DNA from: Erysipelotrichaceae bacterium | GTDB lineage: Bacteria > Bacillota_I > Bacilli_A > Erysipelotrichales > Erysipelotrichaceae | Assembly (NCBI GenBank): GCA_017432005.1 | Contig: JAFRKA010000004.1 | Span: forward strand, 1-38,045 | Length of the DNA stretch: 38,045 nucleotides | Reading direction: 5' to 3' | Shown: positions 7,884 through 16,597 of the stretch, piece after piece | Position numbering within the stretch: the first letter of the stretch is position 1 | Layout: each line of letters opens with the position of its first letter | The notes under the pieces: model-generated | Databases searched by the model: none | What the model was told of the DNA's origin: nothing | Seen by the model: the letters and a program-made list of their open reading frames with translations, nothing else | Program-made: the position numbers and the translations under genes

Positions 7884-9515
7884 ATGCCAAACACCACCAT
7901 GTATTCGATACGTACGCGTATCCTTAATCTCGTTACGCTGGCTGTCATCATCAGCATCCTTTCCGTCGGACTCATCTGCTTCGTCTCTTTGAGAAGGATC
8001 GTCATGAACGACACCAACGAGAAGATGCGCATGCTGTGCGAAGGAAGACGCAAATCACTGGATTCCTATCTGGAAGATGTCGAACAGGCGGTCGAAACGA
8101 TCTGTGACTTTGCGATCCGCAATCTGGAGAACGGTGACGTTGATCTGACTGAACATGTAAAGACTGTCCGTGAATTCGCCGATCCCCTGGCTGCCAACGC
8201 CAACGGCGTCATGACATATTATTACCGTCTCGATCCCAAACTTAGCGATGAGAGCGGCTTCTGGTGCTACCGCTTAAGCAGAGGCGGTGACTTCCTGGAA
8301 GCCGAACCGACAGATATTTCTCTGTATGACGAAGATGATGTCTCCCATGTCGGCTGGTTCACGATCCCGAAGAAAACCGGACATGCATTGTGGATGGATC
8401 CCTACTACAACGACAACATCAAGGCGGAGATGGTCTCCTATGTCGAACCGGTGTTTTATGACGGGAAGTTCATCGGTGTCATCGGCATCGATATCCCTTA
8501 TGAGGTCCTTTCTTCCCAGATCGAGGACATCAGGATCTACCGCAGCGGCTATGCCTATGTGCTCTCGGAAAACAATACGATCATCTATCATCCTGATTAC
8601 AGCATCGGTGATTCCATGGATCACATCGACTATGTGGTAGTTGAAAACAAAGATGAGACCAGCGGCAAAGTCCGCTATCAGCATAACGGCGAAAACAAGA
8701 TCGCTACCTACGAGACACTGTCCAACGGCATGCGTCTGTACATAACGGCCAATGAGAAAGAGATCGACTACGAATGGATCAAGGTCGTCTCCCGTTTTGC
8801 GATCATCTCGGCAGCTGTCCTTCTGTTCTTCGTCGTCATCACGACCTTACTGGCTGACAATATCATCAAACCGCTGGACAAGATAACCGAAGCAGCTTCC
8901 CAGATCGGTGAAGGCAATTACGATTTCGATCTTGACTACAAAGGCAACGACGAAGTCGGTGTCCTGACCGGTGTCTTCCGTGATCTCAGTGACCACCTGA
9001 AAGTCTATATCTCCGATCTCAACTCCATGGCCTATTCGGATGCCCTGACCAGTGTCCGCAACAAAGCGGCCTATGACATAAATGAAAGAAAACTCAACGA
9101 CATCATCTCGAGCAATCAGGACATCAAGGTCGAATTCGCCATCGCGATGTTCGACTGCAACGACCTCAAGACCATCAATGACAACTATGGTCATGACAAA
9201 GGCGATATCTATCCGAAGAATGCCTGTCAGCTGATCTGCGATACCTTCAGGCACTCACCGGTCTTCAGGGTGGGCGGCGATGAATTCATCGTCATCCTGC
9301 AGGATCAGGACTTCTATATGCGTGATGAACTGCTGGAACAGTTCGATAAAGCGGCTGATAGAAGTAAGAATGATGCAAGTGAAGAATGGAACATTATCAA
9401 TGTCGCTCACGGTATCGCGATCTATGATCCGGCGCTCGATTCCAATGCGGGCGATGTCCTGAAACGGGCAGATGCCCTGATGTATGAAGATAAGAAAGCT
9501 TATAAAGCAGCATGA
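7884..9515 (+). CDS. Membrane-bound diguanylate cyclase (dCACHE-HAMP-GGDEF)
   Basis: A 543-residue sensor enzyme that makes cyclic di-GMP from two GTP. Order: membrane helix (13-34), extracellular dCACHE-type sensor (about 38-300, with VGWFTIPKKTGHALWMDPYY and the IGVIGIDIP motif), second membrane helix (about 302-325), HAMP linker (about 326-380) and GGDEF domain (about 385-540). The active-site motif is an intact GGDEF at residues 464-468. The allosteric RxxD inhibitory site five residues before it is absent, so product inhibition at that site is not expected. The ATG at 7884 lacks a clear ribosome site; an in-frame ATG at 7899 is an alternative. Divergent from the pil operon and followed 16 bases later by a phosphodiesterase gene. 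Confidence 0.93.
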   Translation: MPNTTMYSIRTRILNLVTLAVIISILSVGLICFVSLRRIVMNDTNEKMRMLCEGRRKSLDSYLEDVEQAVETICDFAIRNLENGDVDLTEHVKTVREFADPLAANANGVMTYYYRLDPKLSDESGFWCYRLSRGGDFLEAEPTDISLYDEDDVSHVGWFTIPKKTGHALWMDPYYNDNIKAEMVSYVEPVFYDGKFIGVIGIDIPYEVLSSQIEDIRIYRSGYAYVLSENNTIIYHPDYSIGDSMDHIDYVVVENKDETSGKVRYQHNGENKIATYETLSNGMRLYITANEKEIDYEWIKVVSRFAIISAAVLLFFVVITTLLADNIIKPLDKITEAASQIGEGNYDFDLDYKGNDEVGVLTGVFRDLSDHLKVYISDLNSMAYSDALTSVRNKAAYDINERKLNDIISSNQDIKVEFAIAMFDCNDLKTINDNYGHDKGDIYPKNACQLICDTFRHSPVFRVGGDEFIVILQDQDFYMRDELLEQFDKAADRSKNDASEEWNIINVAHGIAIYDPALDSNAGDVLKRADALMYEDKKAYKAA

Positions 9516-9531
9516 AAGAAAGGAGGCTCAT

Positions 9532-12417
9532 ATGGTAACTGAAGCAAAGAAAATGAAAAGCAAGACCGATATCCTGCAGCTCGTCAAAGACACGATCAGT
9601 CAGAAAAAGCCGCTCAGGCAGGCTCTGGAAGACACCGGCTACGATGAGATCTTTGAAGTCGATCTCTCGACCGGTCATTATGAGGTCCTTTCCCATACCA
9701 GCAATAAATTCATGGGCAACCTCTTACACGGTGACTTTGAAAAACTCTACAGTTTCGCTCTGGAACACTTCGTGCATCCGGAGGATGTCCAGGCATACCG
9801 TGAAGATGCCGACATCTCCACGTTTAAAGAACGTTTTGAAAAAACCGATCCGAAAGGCGTCATCATCAACGACTACCGTCTGAAAGGCACTGACGGCAAC
9901 TGGATCAGGACCAGACAGCTTTTCGCTTCCGGTGAGATGATGGGCAAGGATGACGATCTGGTCTCGATCTATGTCTGGGACCTCGATGAAGATGAAGAAG
10001 GAGATGACCACTACATAAGAGAGGAAGTGACGGGTCTGCTGGAAGGAATGAATTTCTTACGTCCGGCCCAGAAACTGATCTCTTCCGTTGAAGAAGGCTG
10101 GTGTATGATCGATATCGACATCGTCCATCACAAACTCTTCTCTGACTGGTTCGGTCTTGACCAGGGCCAGTATCTGCTGACGCAGGTCGCCGAAGTACTC
10201 AATAAATTCACGGAACAGCACGGCGGACTTCCGGGCTACATGGGACAGGAAGAATTCTGCCTGCTGATACCTTATGACAAAGAAGCGATCGACAATCTGC
10301 AGAAGCAGCTCCAGGATCTGATCTCCTCGGTCAGTCACATCAGAGGCTTCACTCCGGCCATGGGCATCGCCATGATCGACGGTACCGGTGAAGGCGTCGC
10401 CGAATACTTCAACCGTGCTGCTTTGACCGTGGAAGATATCAAGAACGATCTCAACGTCCACATCAAGATCTATGACTCGGAACTGCATAAACGCAATTCT
10501 GAAGAATACCGCCTGCTGAACGAATTCGAAGATGCCATCAAACAGGGCTACATCGATTTCTGGCTGCAGCCGCAGTGCCGTGTCCCGGACTACAAAGTCG
10601 TCGGAGCGGAAGCGCTGGCTCGCTGGCATCATAAGGACGGCGGTTTCGTCTCACCGGCGTTTTTCGTACCGATCCTGGAAAAATACAGTATCGTCGTCAG
10701 ACTGGATACTTTCATCTGGGAAGAAGTCTGCAAGTGGATCAGAAAGTGGATCGACAGCGGCAAGAAAAACGTCCCGATCTCCATCAATATCTCGCGCATC
10801 GACATCTTCTCAATCGATGTTCCGGAATACATGCTGGGACTGATAAACAAATACGGTCTGAGCACAGATGACATCAAGATCGAGATCACCGAATCAGCCT
10901 ATGCCAAAGACGCCGATAAAGTCGGTGAAACGATCAGAAGACTGCAGGAGATGGGCTTCCTGGTCCTCATGGATGACTTCGGTTCCGGCTATTCATCATT
11001 AAACATGCTCAGAAGCTGCAACGTCGACGTGATCAAACTGGATGCCCAGTTCCTCAAGATCGGCAAGCAGGAAGAACAGAAAGGTATCTCCATCCTGGAA
11101 TCCATCCTGAACATGACCAGGAACCTGGCTACGCCGATCATCGTCGAAGGTGTCGAGACGGAAGCTCAGCTCAAGTATCTTTCGGATCTGGGCTGCAGCT
11201 ACATGCAGGGTTTCTATTTCCATAAACCGATGCCACTGGATGAATTTGAAAAACTCATCTATGATGAAAGCAACATCGATACCCACGGTTTCATGTTCAA
11301 AGCCAACCAGCAGTTACAGATCAGGGAGTTCCTGGATAAGAACATCTATTCCGAAGCGATGCTCAACAACATCATCGGACCGGTCGTCTTCTACAACTGG
11401 AACGGTGAAGATATCGATATCATCCGCTACAACCAGCAGTTCTTTGAACTGGTAGGCATCGATCTGAGCCAGTTCCGTGAACGCAAGATCCACATCCAGA
11501 ACACCATGTATCCGGGTGATGACAAGAAACTCTATGAACTGCTTCAGGAAGCCTACGAAAATCACATCAACGGCGCCAAAGGTGTCGTCAGGGCCTATAA
11601 GCCGGACGGCACGGTCATGTCTCTTTCACTGCAGATGTATTTCATCGGTGAGAACGACCAGGGCAAACAGTACTATGTCTCGGCCCATGACGTCTCCGAG
11701 CTGCAGTACATCAACAGCGACTTCCCGGGCGGATACTTCCGCTGCACTACGGATGAGACTTTTGAATTCATGTATATCTCTTTAAGTTTCCAGAAACTCA
11801 CAGGTTACAGTGAAGAAGAGATCGTGAGACTTTTTGACGGCAAACTGATAAACATGATCCATCCGGATGATCGGGAAAGACTGCTGAAGGAGACCAGGGA
11901 GGCCATGGCCACCCATAAGTATTACTTCACACCATACCGTCTGAAAAACAAAAATATCGATTACATCTATGTCGCTGAACAGACTCAGCTGTCTCAGAAC
12001 TTCGGAGTCACATGCTGGCAATCCGTGGCGATCGATGTCACAGAAACGATGAAGACCCGCAATCAGATGAAGATCCTGTCGAATTACCTTTCAGATACGG
12101 TCCTCTTCCTGATCAATACCGAGGGCTACTATCTCTATGAAGTCGCCATCCACGGTCTTAAAGACGTCCTGATGATGAGCAGCAAGGAATTCGAGATCGC
12201 CCTGAACTCTGGAGCCTTCTGCAAGATGATCGAAGGACACGAGGATATTCCGCATCAGGAATACACGAAACTGTTCATCGGCCAGATCATCGGTGGCAGA
12301 AAAGAAATAAAAGTCAAAAGAAAAGACGGCAAGCTCGTACATCTGGAAGCCAGAGCCGACCGGGTCGAAAGCAACGGACCGATCGAATATATCGTCATCC
12401 TGCATTCATTAGACTAG
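9532..12417 (+). CDS. c-di-GMP phosphodiesterase (PAS-degenerate GGDEF-EAL-PAS-PAS)
   Basis: About 961 residues, no membrane helix, so probably cytosolic. Order: PAS-like sensor (about 20-150), degenerate GGDEF (about 165-310) with GQEEF at residues 238-242, EAL domain (about 325-570), then two further PAS-like domains (about 590-730 and 735-850) and a third weaker one to the end. The EAL domain looks catalytically complete: EAL at 360-362, SINIS, ITES, DDFGSGYSS, IKLD and VEGVETEAQ. It should hydrolyse c-di-GMP while the GGDEF part is regulatory. The ATG at 9532 is chosen because it follows an AAAGGAGG ribosome site; the upstream in-frame ATG at 9484 lies inside the cyclase gene. Probably co-transcribed with the cyclase. 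Confidence 0.92.
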   Translation: MVTEAKKMKSKTDILQLVKDTISQKKPLRQALEDTGYDEIFEVDLSTGHYEVLSHTSNKFMGNLLHGDFEKLYSFALEHFVHPEDVQAYREDADISTFKERFEKTDPKGVIINDYRLKGTDGNWIRTRQLFASGEMMGKDDDLVSIYVWDLDEDEEGDDHYIREEVTGLLEGMNFLRPAQKLISSVEEGWCMIDIDIVHHKLFSDWFGLDQGQYLLTQVAEVLNKFTEQHGGLPGYMGQEEFCLLIPYDKEAIDNLQKQLQDLISSVSHIRGFTPAMGIAMIDGTGEGVAEYFNRAALTVEDIKNDLNVHIKIYDSELHKRNSEEYRLLNEFEDAIKQGYIDFWLQPQCRVPDYKVVGAEALARWHHKDGGFVSPAFFVPILEKYSIVVRLDTFIWEEVCKWIRKWIDSGKKNVPISINISRIDIFSIDVPEYMLGLINKYGLSTDDIKIEITESAYAKDADKVGETIRRLQEMGFLVLMDDFGSGYSSLNMLRSCNVDVIKLDAQFLKIGKQEEQKGISILESILNMTRNLATPIIVEGVETEAQLKYLSDLGCSYMQGFYFHKPMPLDEFEKLIYDESNIDTHGFMFKANQQLQIREFLDKNIYSEAMLNNIIGPVVFYNWNGEDIDIIRYNQQFFELVGIDLSQFRERKIHIQNTMYPGDDKKLYELLQEAYENHINGAKGVVRAYKPDGTVMSLSLQMYFIGENDQGKQYYVSAHDVSELQYINSDFPGGYFRCTTDETFEFMYISLSFQKLTGYSEEEIVRLFDGKLINMIHPDDRERLLKETREAMATHKYYFTPYRLKNKNIDYIYVAEQTQLSQNFGVTCWQSVAIDVTETMKTRNQMKILSNYLSDTVLFLINTEGYYLYEVAIHGLKDVLMMSSKEFEIALNSGAFCKMIEGHEDIPHQEYTKLFIGQIIGGRKEIKVKRKDGKLVHLEARADRVESNGPIEYIVILHSLD

Positions 12418-12420
12418 AAA

Positions 12421-12445
12421 GGGAGGAAAATTTCCTCCCTTTTTT
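12421..12445 (+). terminator. Intrinsic terminator after the c-di-GMP gene pair
   Basis: GGGAGG (12421-12426) pairs with CCTCCC (12434-12439) around an A/T loop and is followed by six T residues on the plus strand. It begins three bases past the phosphodiesterase stop. The convergent ABC operon ends at 12450; on the minus strand the same hairpin has only a short T run. Confidence 0.88.
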
Positions 12446-12449
12446 CATA

Positions 12450-14210
12450 TCAGTTTTCAAACTGCAGCTGATACAGCTTATAGTAGTAGCCGCGGTTTTT
12501 CAAAAGCGCCTGATGATCGCCTCTTTCGACGATCTCGCCGTTCTGCAAGACGATGATCTGATCGGCATGCTGGATGGTGGAAAGACGGTGTGCTACCACC
12601 AGCATCGTACCGATCGACTTCATCTTCTCCAATGATTCCTGGATCAGCACTTCCGTCTCCGTATCGATATTGGCAGTCGCCTCATCCAGGATCAGGATCT
12701 GCGGTCTGTGGATCACCGTACGGGCAAAGGACAGTAATTGCCTCTGACCTTGAGAGAGGTTCTCACCCTTCTCGATGATCTCTTCATCCACACCCTTCGG
12801 CAGTCTGTCGATGAAACTGTCCGCATTGACATAGATACATGCTTCACGGATCTCTTCATCAGTGAAACTTTCATCATACAGGGTGATGTTGTCCTTGATC
12901 GTACCGGAGAACAGGAAGACATCCTGCAGCATCTGTCCGGCTGCTCTTCTCAGACACGCGATCTGGATATCGTTGATATTGATGTCATCGATCAGGATCT
13001 CGCCCTTCTGGACTTCATAGTTTCTCACGATCAGCGACAGGATCGTCGTCTTGCCGGCACCGGTAGCTCCGACAAAGGCACAGGTATCACCAGGTTCGAT
13101 CACGAAAGACACATCCTTCAGGATCCAGTTATCTTCTTTATATGCGAACCAGACGTTCCTGAATTCGATCTTGCCTTTAAACTTTTCGATATATATCGCA
13201 TCCTCTTTATCCAGGACATCAGGTTTCACATCGAGCAGATTGAAGATCCTTTCAGATGCGGTCAGTGCCCTCTGCAGCGAATTGAGCTGATCAGCGAGGT
13301 TCTGGATCGGATTGAAAAACTTGGACAGGTACAGATAGAAAGCGACGATCTCACCGGCACTCAATCCGTATCTGATGCCCAGATAGAAACACAGAGCGAT
13401 CGAGGCGTTGTAGATGAACGAGATGAGCGGACGGTAGACACCGAAGGCCTTCGTCACATTGAAACGCTGTTTTCTTAATTTGTCGTTCTTCTCACAGAAC
13501 TGTTCATCCTTGGTCTCTTCCTGATTGAAGACCTGCGTCAGCTTCATGCCGGCCAGGTTCTCCGAAAGGAAAGTATTGAGATCAGAGATGCAGGCCCGCT
13601 CTTTGCGGAAGATCTCCTTGACGGTCTTCGAGAAGATATAGGAGATGACAAAGACGGTCACCACGATCCCCAGCATCGAGAATGACAGAGACGGTGAGAT
13701 ATAGAACATGATCGCATAGACTCCGACAATGGTCGTGAAATCACGCAGGATCCTGACGAGTACACCGGTGAAAAGATCAGACATGCTGGCGGTATAGGAA
13801 GTGACTCGGGTGACCAGTGATCCCACCGGCATCTCATTGAACTGATTGAGTGACATGTTTTCGATGTGTTCGAAGATCTCGTTCCTTAACCGATAGATGA
13901 TCCGCTGACCGCTCTTCTGCAGGATCTGTGATTCGATGTATAAAAACAGCTGATTGATGCACATGATCGCAAAAGACACAAAGACGAGATCCAGGATCAG
14001 TCTGATATTGATGTTATCTTCGACCAGCAGATCAGTGATCTTCGAAGTAAACAGCGGGGTAACAGAATCCAGTACCACGTTCAGCATAAGCAACACCAAA
14101 GACAGGACAAAGCTGCCCTTCTCATCTTTGATGTATCTGAGTGTCCTGCTGATGATGACACTCAGCGGCAACTTGCGGTCACCCTTGAGTTTTTCCAGTT
14201 CTTCATTCAT
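12450..14210 (-). CDS. Heterodimeric ABC exporter subunit, catalytically competent half
   Basis: A 586-residue half-transporter: a type I exporter membrane domain with six helices (about 30-320) fused to a nucleotide-binding domain (about 340-580). Walker A is GATGAGKTT, Walker B ends in LILDEATANID with the catalytic Glu present, and the switch His is intact (VAHRLSTI). The signature is LSQGQ rather than LSGGQ. It overlaps its partner by one base. In heterodimeric exporters of the BmrCD/LmrCD/TM287-288 type one half keeps the catalytic residues, and this is that half. A multidrug or peptide export role is inferred from the family and the upstream MarR gene; the substrate is unknown. Confidence 0.9.
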   Translation of the reverse strand: MNEELEKLKGDRKLPLSVIISRTLRYIKDEKGSFVLSLVLLMLNVVLDSVTPLFTSKITDLLVEDNINIRLILDLVFVSFAIMCINQLFLYIESQILQKSGQRIIYRLRNEIFEHIENMSLNQFNEMPVGSLVTRVTSYTASMSDLFTGVLVRILRDFTTIVGVYAIMFYISPSLSFSMLGIVVTVFVISYIFSKTVKEIFRKERACISDLNTFLSENLAGMKLTQVFNQEETKDEQFCEKNDKLRKQRFNVTKAFGVYRPLISFIYNASIALCFYLGIRYGLSAGEIVAFYLYLSKFFNPIQNLADQLNSLQRALTASERIFNLLDVKPDVLDKEDAIYIEKFKGKIEFRNVWFAYKEDNWILKDVSFVIEPGDTCAFVGATGAGKTTILSLIVRNYEVQKGEILIDDININDIQIACLRRAAGQMLQDVFLFSGTIKDNITLYDESFTDEEIREACIYVNADSFIDRLPKGVDEEIIEKGENLSQGQRQLLSFARTVIHRPQILILDEATANIDTETEVLIQESLEKMKSIGTMLVVAHRLSTIQHADQIIVLQNGEIVERGDHQALLKNRGYYYKLYQLQFEN

Positions 14211-15982
14211 CAGAGTTCACTCTCCAGTTTCTGCAGATAGACCATTCTTTCATAGGTCGGCGAGATCTTTAACAGATTCTCCGGTGTATCGAATGCCTCG
14301 ACCTTCCCGTCCTTTAAGACCAGGATCCGGTCAAGATGAGCGACCGTGGAGACACGGGAGGCGATGATGATCGTCGTTCTGCCCTTACGTTTCTCATAGA
14401 TATTGTTGAGGATGGTCTCTTCCGTCTTCATGTCGACAGCTGATACCGAATCATCCATGATCATGATCGGGGCATCCTTGATATAGGCTCTTGCGATCGC
14501 AATACGCTGTTTCTGTCCGCCGGACAGAGTCACGCCTCTTTCACCGGTGACTGTTTCATATCCTTCCGAAAAGGCCAGGATGTTGTCATCCACATCGGCG
14601 AATCTGGCTGCCGCTCTTATATCGTTCATCGAAGCACTGCTTCGGGCAAAAGAGATATTGTTTTTGATATTATCGGAAAACAGGAAATTATCCTGCGGTA
14701 CATAGGCGATATTGTCTCTTAATGATTTTATCTTTATATCCATCAGATCGATATCATCGATCATGATCGTTCCTCTTTCGATGTTGTAAAGTCTCAGCAG
14801 CGAATTGACCAGTGTCGACTTGCCTGAGCCGATCTTGCCGACGACACCGATCATTTCGCCCGGCTTGATCTCAAAACTGATGTCATTGAGCGAATGGATA
14901 TCGGAATCGGGATAGGCAAAGGAAAGATGATTGAAAACGATCTTGCCTTTGCAGTCAGTAAGTTCGATCGCATTCTCACTGTCTCTGATCTCCTCTTCCT
15001 GATCCAGGAAACTGTAGATACGCTGTGAGGAAGTCCTGAAGCGCGAGTGCATCTGCATGATCTGCCCCATGGCGATCATCGGCCAGATCAGCGTATCGAC
15101 ATAACCGATGAAAGTCATCAGTCTGCCGACTGTCATCACTACCGCATGATCAAATAATATAAAAGGATTGTTCAGTGAAGTCCGGTAGACGAAATAGGAA
15201 CCGAGGCCCAGCAGCAGTGTGATCGTGACCCCGATGATCATCTCGATCCACACATCGAAGCTGATGGACAGCCGCGCGAATTCCAGATTGGAATCGGCGT
15301 TGTCTTTTGCCACCTTGGAGAAAGCTTTCAGTTCCTGGGCTTCCTTGACGAATGCTTTTATAACTCTGATACCCGTAAAAGTCTCCTGAGTGAAATCATA
15401 GAGACGGTCGAACTGCTTCTGTCTTTCTTCCCACTTGTCGGACATGATCTTCTCGACGCGGTTGCCCCAGATGATCAGTCCCAGCATCGGTGTCACGGCG
15501 ATGGCACTCAGCAAGACATCCATCTTCAGCATCTTTATCAGCGATACGGCTGAAAGAAACAGGGCGTCCGTAAACATGATCGTGCCCCAGCCCGTGAATT
15601 CCTCGATCGCTTCAACATCCGAAGAGAACCAGGACATGATCGTTCCGATCTTGTTTTCATGATAGTAACGCTGGGAAAGTCTTTCGGCCTTTCTGAACAT
15701 GTCGTGGCGGATGTGCGCTTCGATGCGCTGGGAAGCCGACATCAGCGCAAAACGCATCAGGGCCCTTCCGGCCATCAGGATCAGGGCGATCAGTAGGAGC
15801 TTCTTCATCAGTCCGCTCACTTCCATAAGCGCATTGTCTGATCCTATGGAAACGATGTCGACGATCGCACCTAAAAACTCGGGCACATAGGTCTGAGCCA
15901 GATCGACCATGATATCGGCGGCGATACCGATCGCAAACAGCCAGATATATTTTTTGACGTAGTAGCTTACTGTCTTCTTCAT
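14210..15982 (-). CDS. Heterodimeric ABC exporter subunit, degenerate half
   Basis: A 590-residue half-transporter with six membrane helices (about 15-320) and a nucleotide-binding domain (about 345-585). Walker A is GKIGSGKST (382-390) and the signature is a normal LSGGQKQR. Walker B reads IMIMDDSVSAVD, with Asp where the catalytic Glu should be, and the switch His is replaced by Ser (IIASRVSTV). These are the marks of the non-hydrolysing site in heterodimeric exporters. No ribosome site precedes the ATG at 15982; instead a perfect 9-bp hairpin ends nine bases upstream of the start. Forms a pair with the following gene and probably lies under the MarR regulator. Confidence 0.9.
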   Translation of the reverse strand: MKKTVSYYVKKYIWLFAIGIAADIMVDLAQTYVPEFLGAIVDIVSIGSDNALMEVSGLMKKLLLIALILMAGRALMRFALMSASQRIEAHIRHDMFRKAERLSQRYYHENKIGTIMSWFSSDVEAIEEFTGWGTIMFTDALFLSAVSLIKMLKMDVLLSAIAVTPMLGLIIWGNRVEKIMSDKWEERQKQFDRLYDFTQETFTGIRVIKAFVKEAQELKAFSKVAKDNADSNLEFARLSISFDVWIEMIIGVTITLLLGLGSYFVYRTSLNNPFILFDHAVVMTVGRLMTFIGYVDTLIWPMIAMGQIMQMHSRFRTSSQRIYSFLDQEEEIRDSENAIELTDCKGKIVFNHLSFAYPDSDIHSLNDISFEIKPGEMIGVVGKIGSGKSTLVNSLLRLYNIERGTIMIDDIDLMDIKIKSLRDNIAYVPQDNFLFSDNIKNNISFARSSASMNDIRAAARFADVDDNILAFSEGYETVTGERGVTLSGGQKQRIAIARAYIKDAPIMIMDDSVSAVDMKTEETILNNIYEKRKGRTTIIIASRVSTVAHLDRILVLKDGKVEAFDTPENLLKISPTYERMVYLQKLESEL

Positions 15983-15987
15983 CGTTT

Positions 15988-16012
15988 CAAAAAGCCAACG
16001 GTAGTTGGCTTT
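15988..16012 (-). promoter_or_regulatory. Hairpin between marR and the ABC exporter (candidate attenuator)
   Basis: Perfect 9-bp stem AAAGCCAAC (15991-15999) / GTTGGCTTT (16004-16012) with a 4-base loop. On the minus strand its 3' arm runs into two more T residues and ends eight bases before the exporter ATG. It could be a weak intrinsic terminator or a structure controlling translation; there is no Shine-Dalgarno sequence between it and the ATG. Confidence 0.6.
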
Positions 16013-16041
16013 GCCTTATTAACCTCTATTAATATAATATA

Positions 16042-16491
16042 CTATTCAGCCAGATCTTCGCTCTTTGTCTGCATGACATTCGAGCGGATCTTCTGAAGGA
16101 CCGTGAAAAAGATCTCCTTCTCTTCGTCACTGATATCTTTTGTGATCAGTTCGGAAAAGCTGTTCTCTCTTTCTTCCAGTTTCTTGCGGAAATCGTTGGC
16201 CTTTTCCGTCAGTACGATATAGTTCTTGCGGCGGTCATCCTTCGACTGGACTCTAGCAACTATATCCTTCTCAGTCAGGGCGTCGAGAGCTCCGGTAATC
16301 GAAGCCTTCTTCAGACCGGTCTCCTCTTCCAGATCCTTCTGGCACACATCTTCGCCTTCGTGTTTCAGCAGATAGCCGATGATGTGATACTGCGTCATAT
16401 TGAAAAACCTCTTGGGCAGAACGTCTTTATTCAGATAATTCTTGATGCAGTTAACAGTTGTTTTTAATTCTTTGATCATACTTCTTTCCAT
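16042..16491 (-). CDS. MarR-family transcriptional regulator
   Basis: A 149-residue winged-helix protein. The DNA-binding region is about residues 30-100: the recognition helix area (QKDLEEETGLKKASITGALDALTEKDIV) is followed by the wing with the conserved Asp-Arg (SKDDRRKNYIVLTEKA). Flanking helices would form the dimer interface. MarR proteins usually repress adjacent efflux genes until a ligand binds. The ATG at 16491 has an AAAGGAGA ribosome site. It is the first gene of the cassette with the two exporter genes, and the promoter in front of it is overlapped by an inverted repeat, so autoregulation is likely. Confidence 0.9.
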   Translation of the reverse strand: MERSMIKELKTTVNCIKNYLNKDVLPKRFFNMTQYHIIGYLLKHEGEDVCQKDLEEETGLKKASITGALDALTEKDIVARVQSKDDRRKNYIVLTEKANDFRKKLEERENSFSELITKDISDEEKEIFFTVLQKIRSNVMQTKSEDLAE

Positions 16492-16514
16492 GGTGCATCT
16501 CCTTTCACACGCAT

Positions 16515-16558
16515 GTTTGACTCCTTGAATTATAACAGATTAATGTTCGGTGTCAAAC
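16515..16558 (-). promoter_or_regulatory. marR promoter with overlapping inverted repeat
   Basis: On the minus strand TTGACA (-35, 16551-16556) and TATAAT (-10, 16529-16534) are both perfect consensus, 16 bases apart. GTTTGAC (16515-16521) and GTCAAAC (16552-16558) form an inverted repeat of 7-bp arms. One arm covers the -35 box and the other lies just past the predicted start of transcription. This is a plausible MarR operator pair. Confidence 0.75.
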
Positions 16559-16570
16559 CATTTTTTGTTA

Positions 16571-16597
16571 GAAAGAAAAAGATCTGACGATCTTTTT
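16571..16597 (-). terminator. Intrinsic terminator overlapping the phosphoribosyltransferase stop
   Basis: AAAAAGATC (16576-16584) / GATCTTTTT (16589-16597) with a 4-base loop. On the minus strand the 3' arm supplies the T run (TTTTTCTTTC). The stop codon of the phosphoribosyltransferase gene lies at its base. Confidence 0.8.

Noticed and set aside
12738..13478. A 246-codon plus-strand frame inside the ABC exporter
   Set aside because: Mirror of the nucleotide-binding-domain coding sequence; no ribosome site and no recognisable domain.
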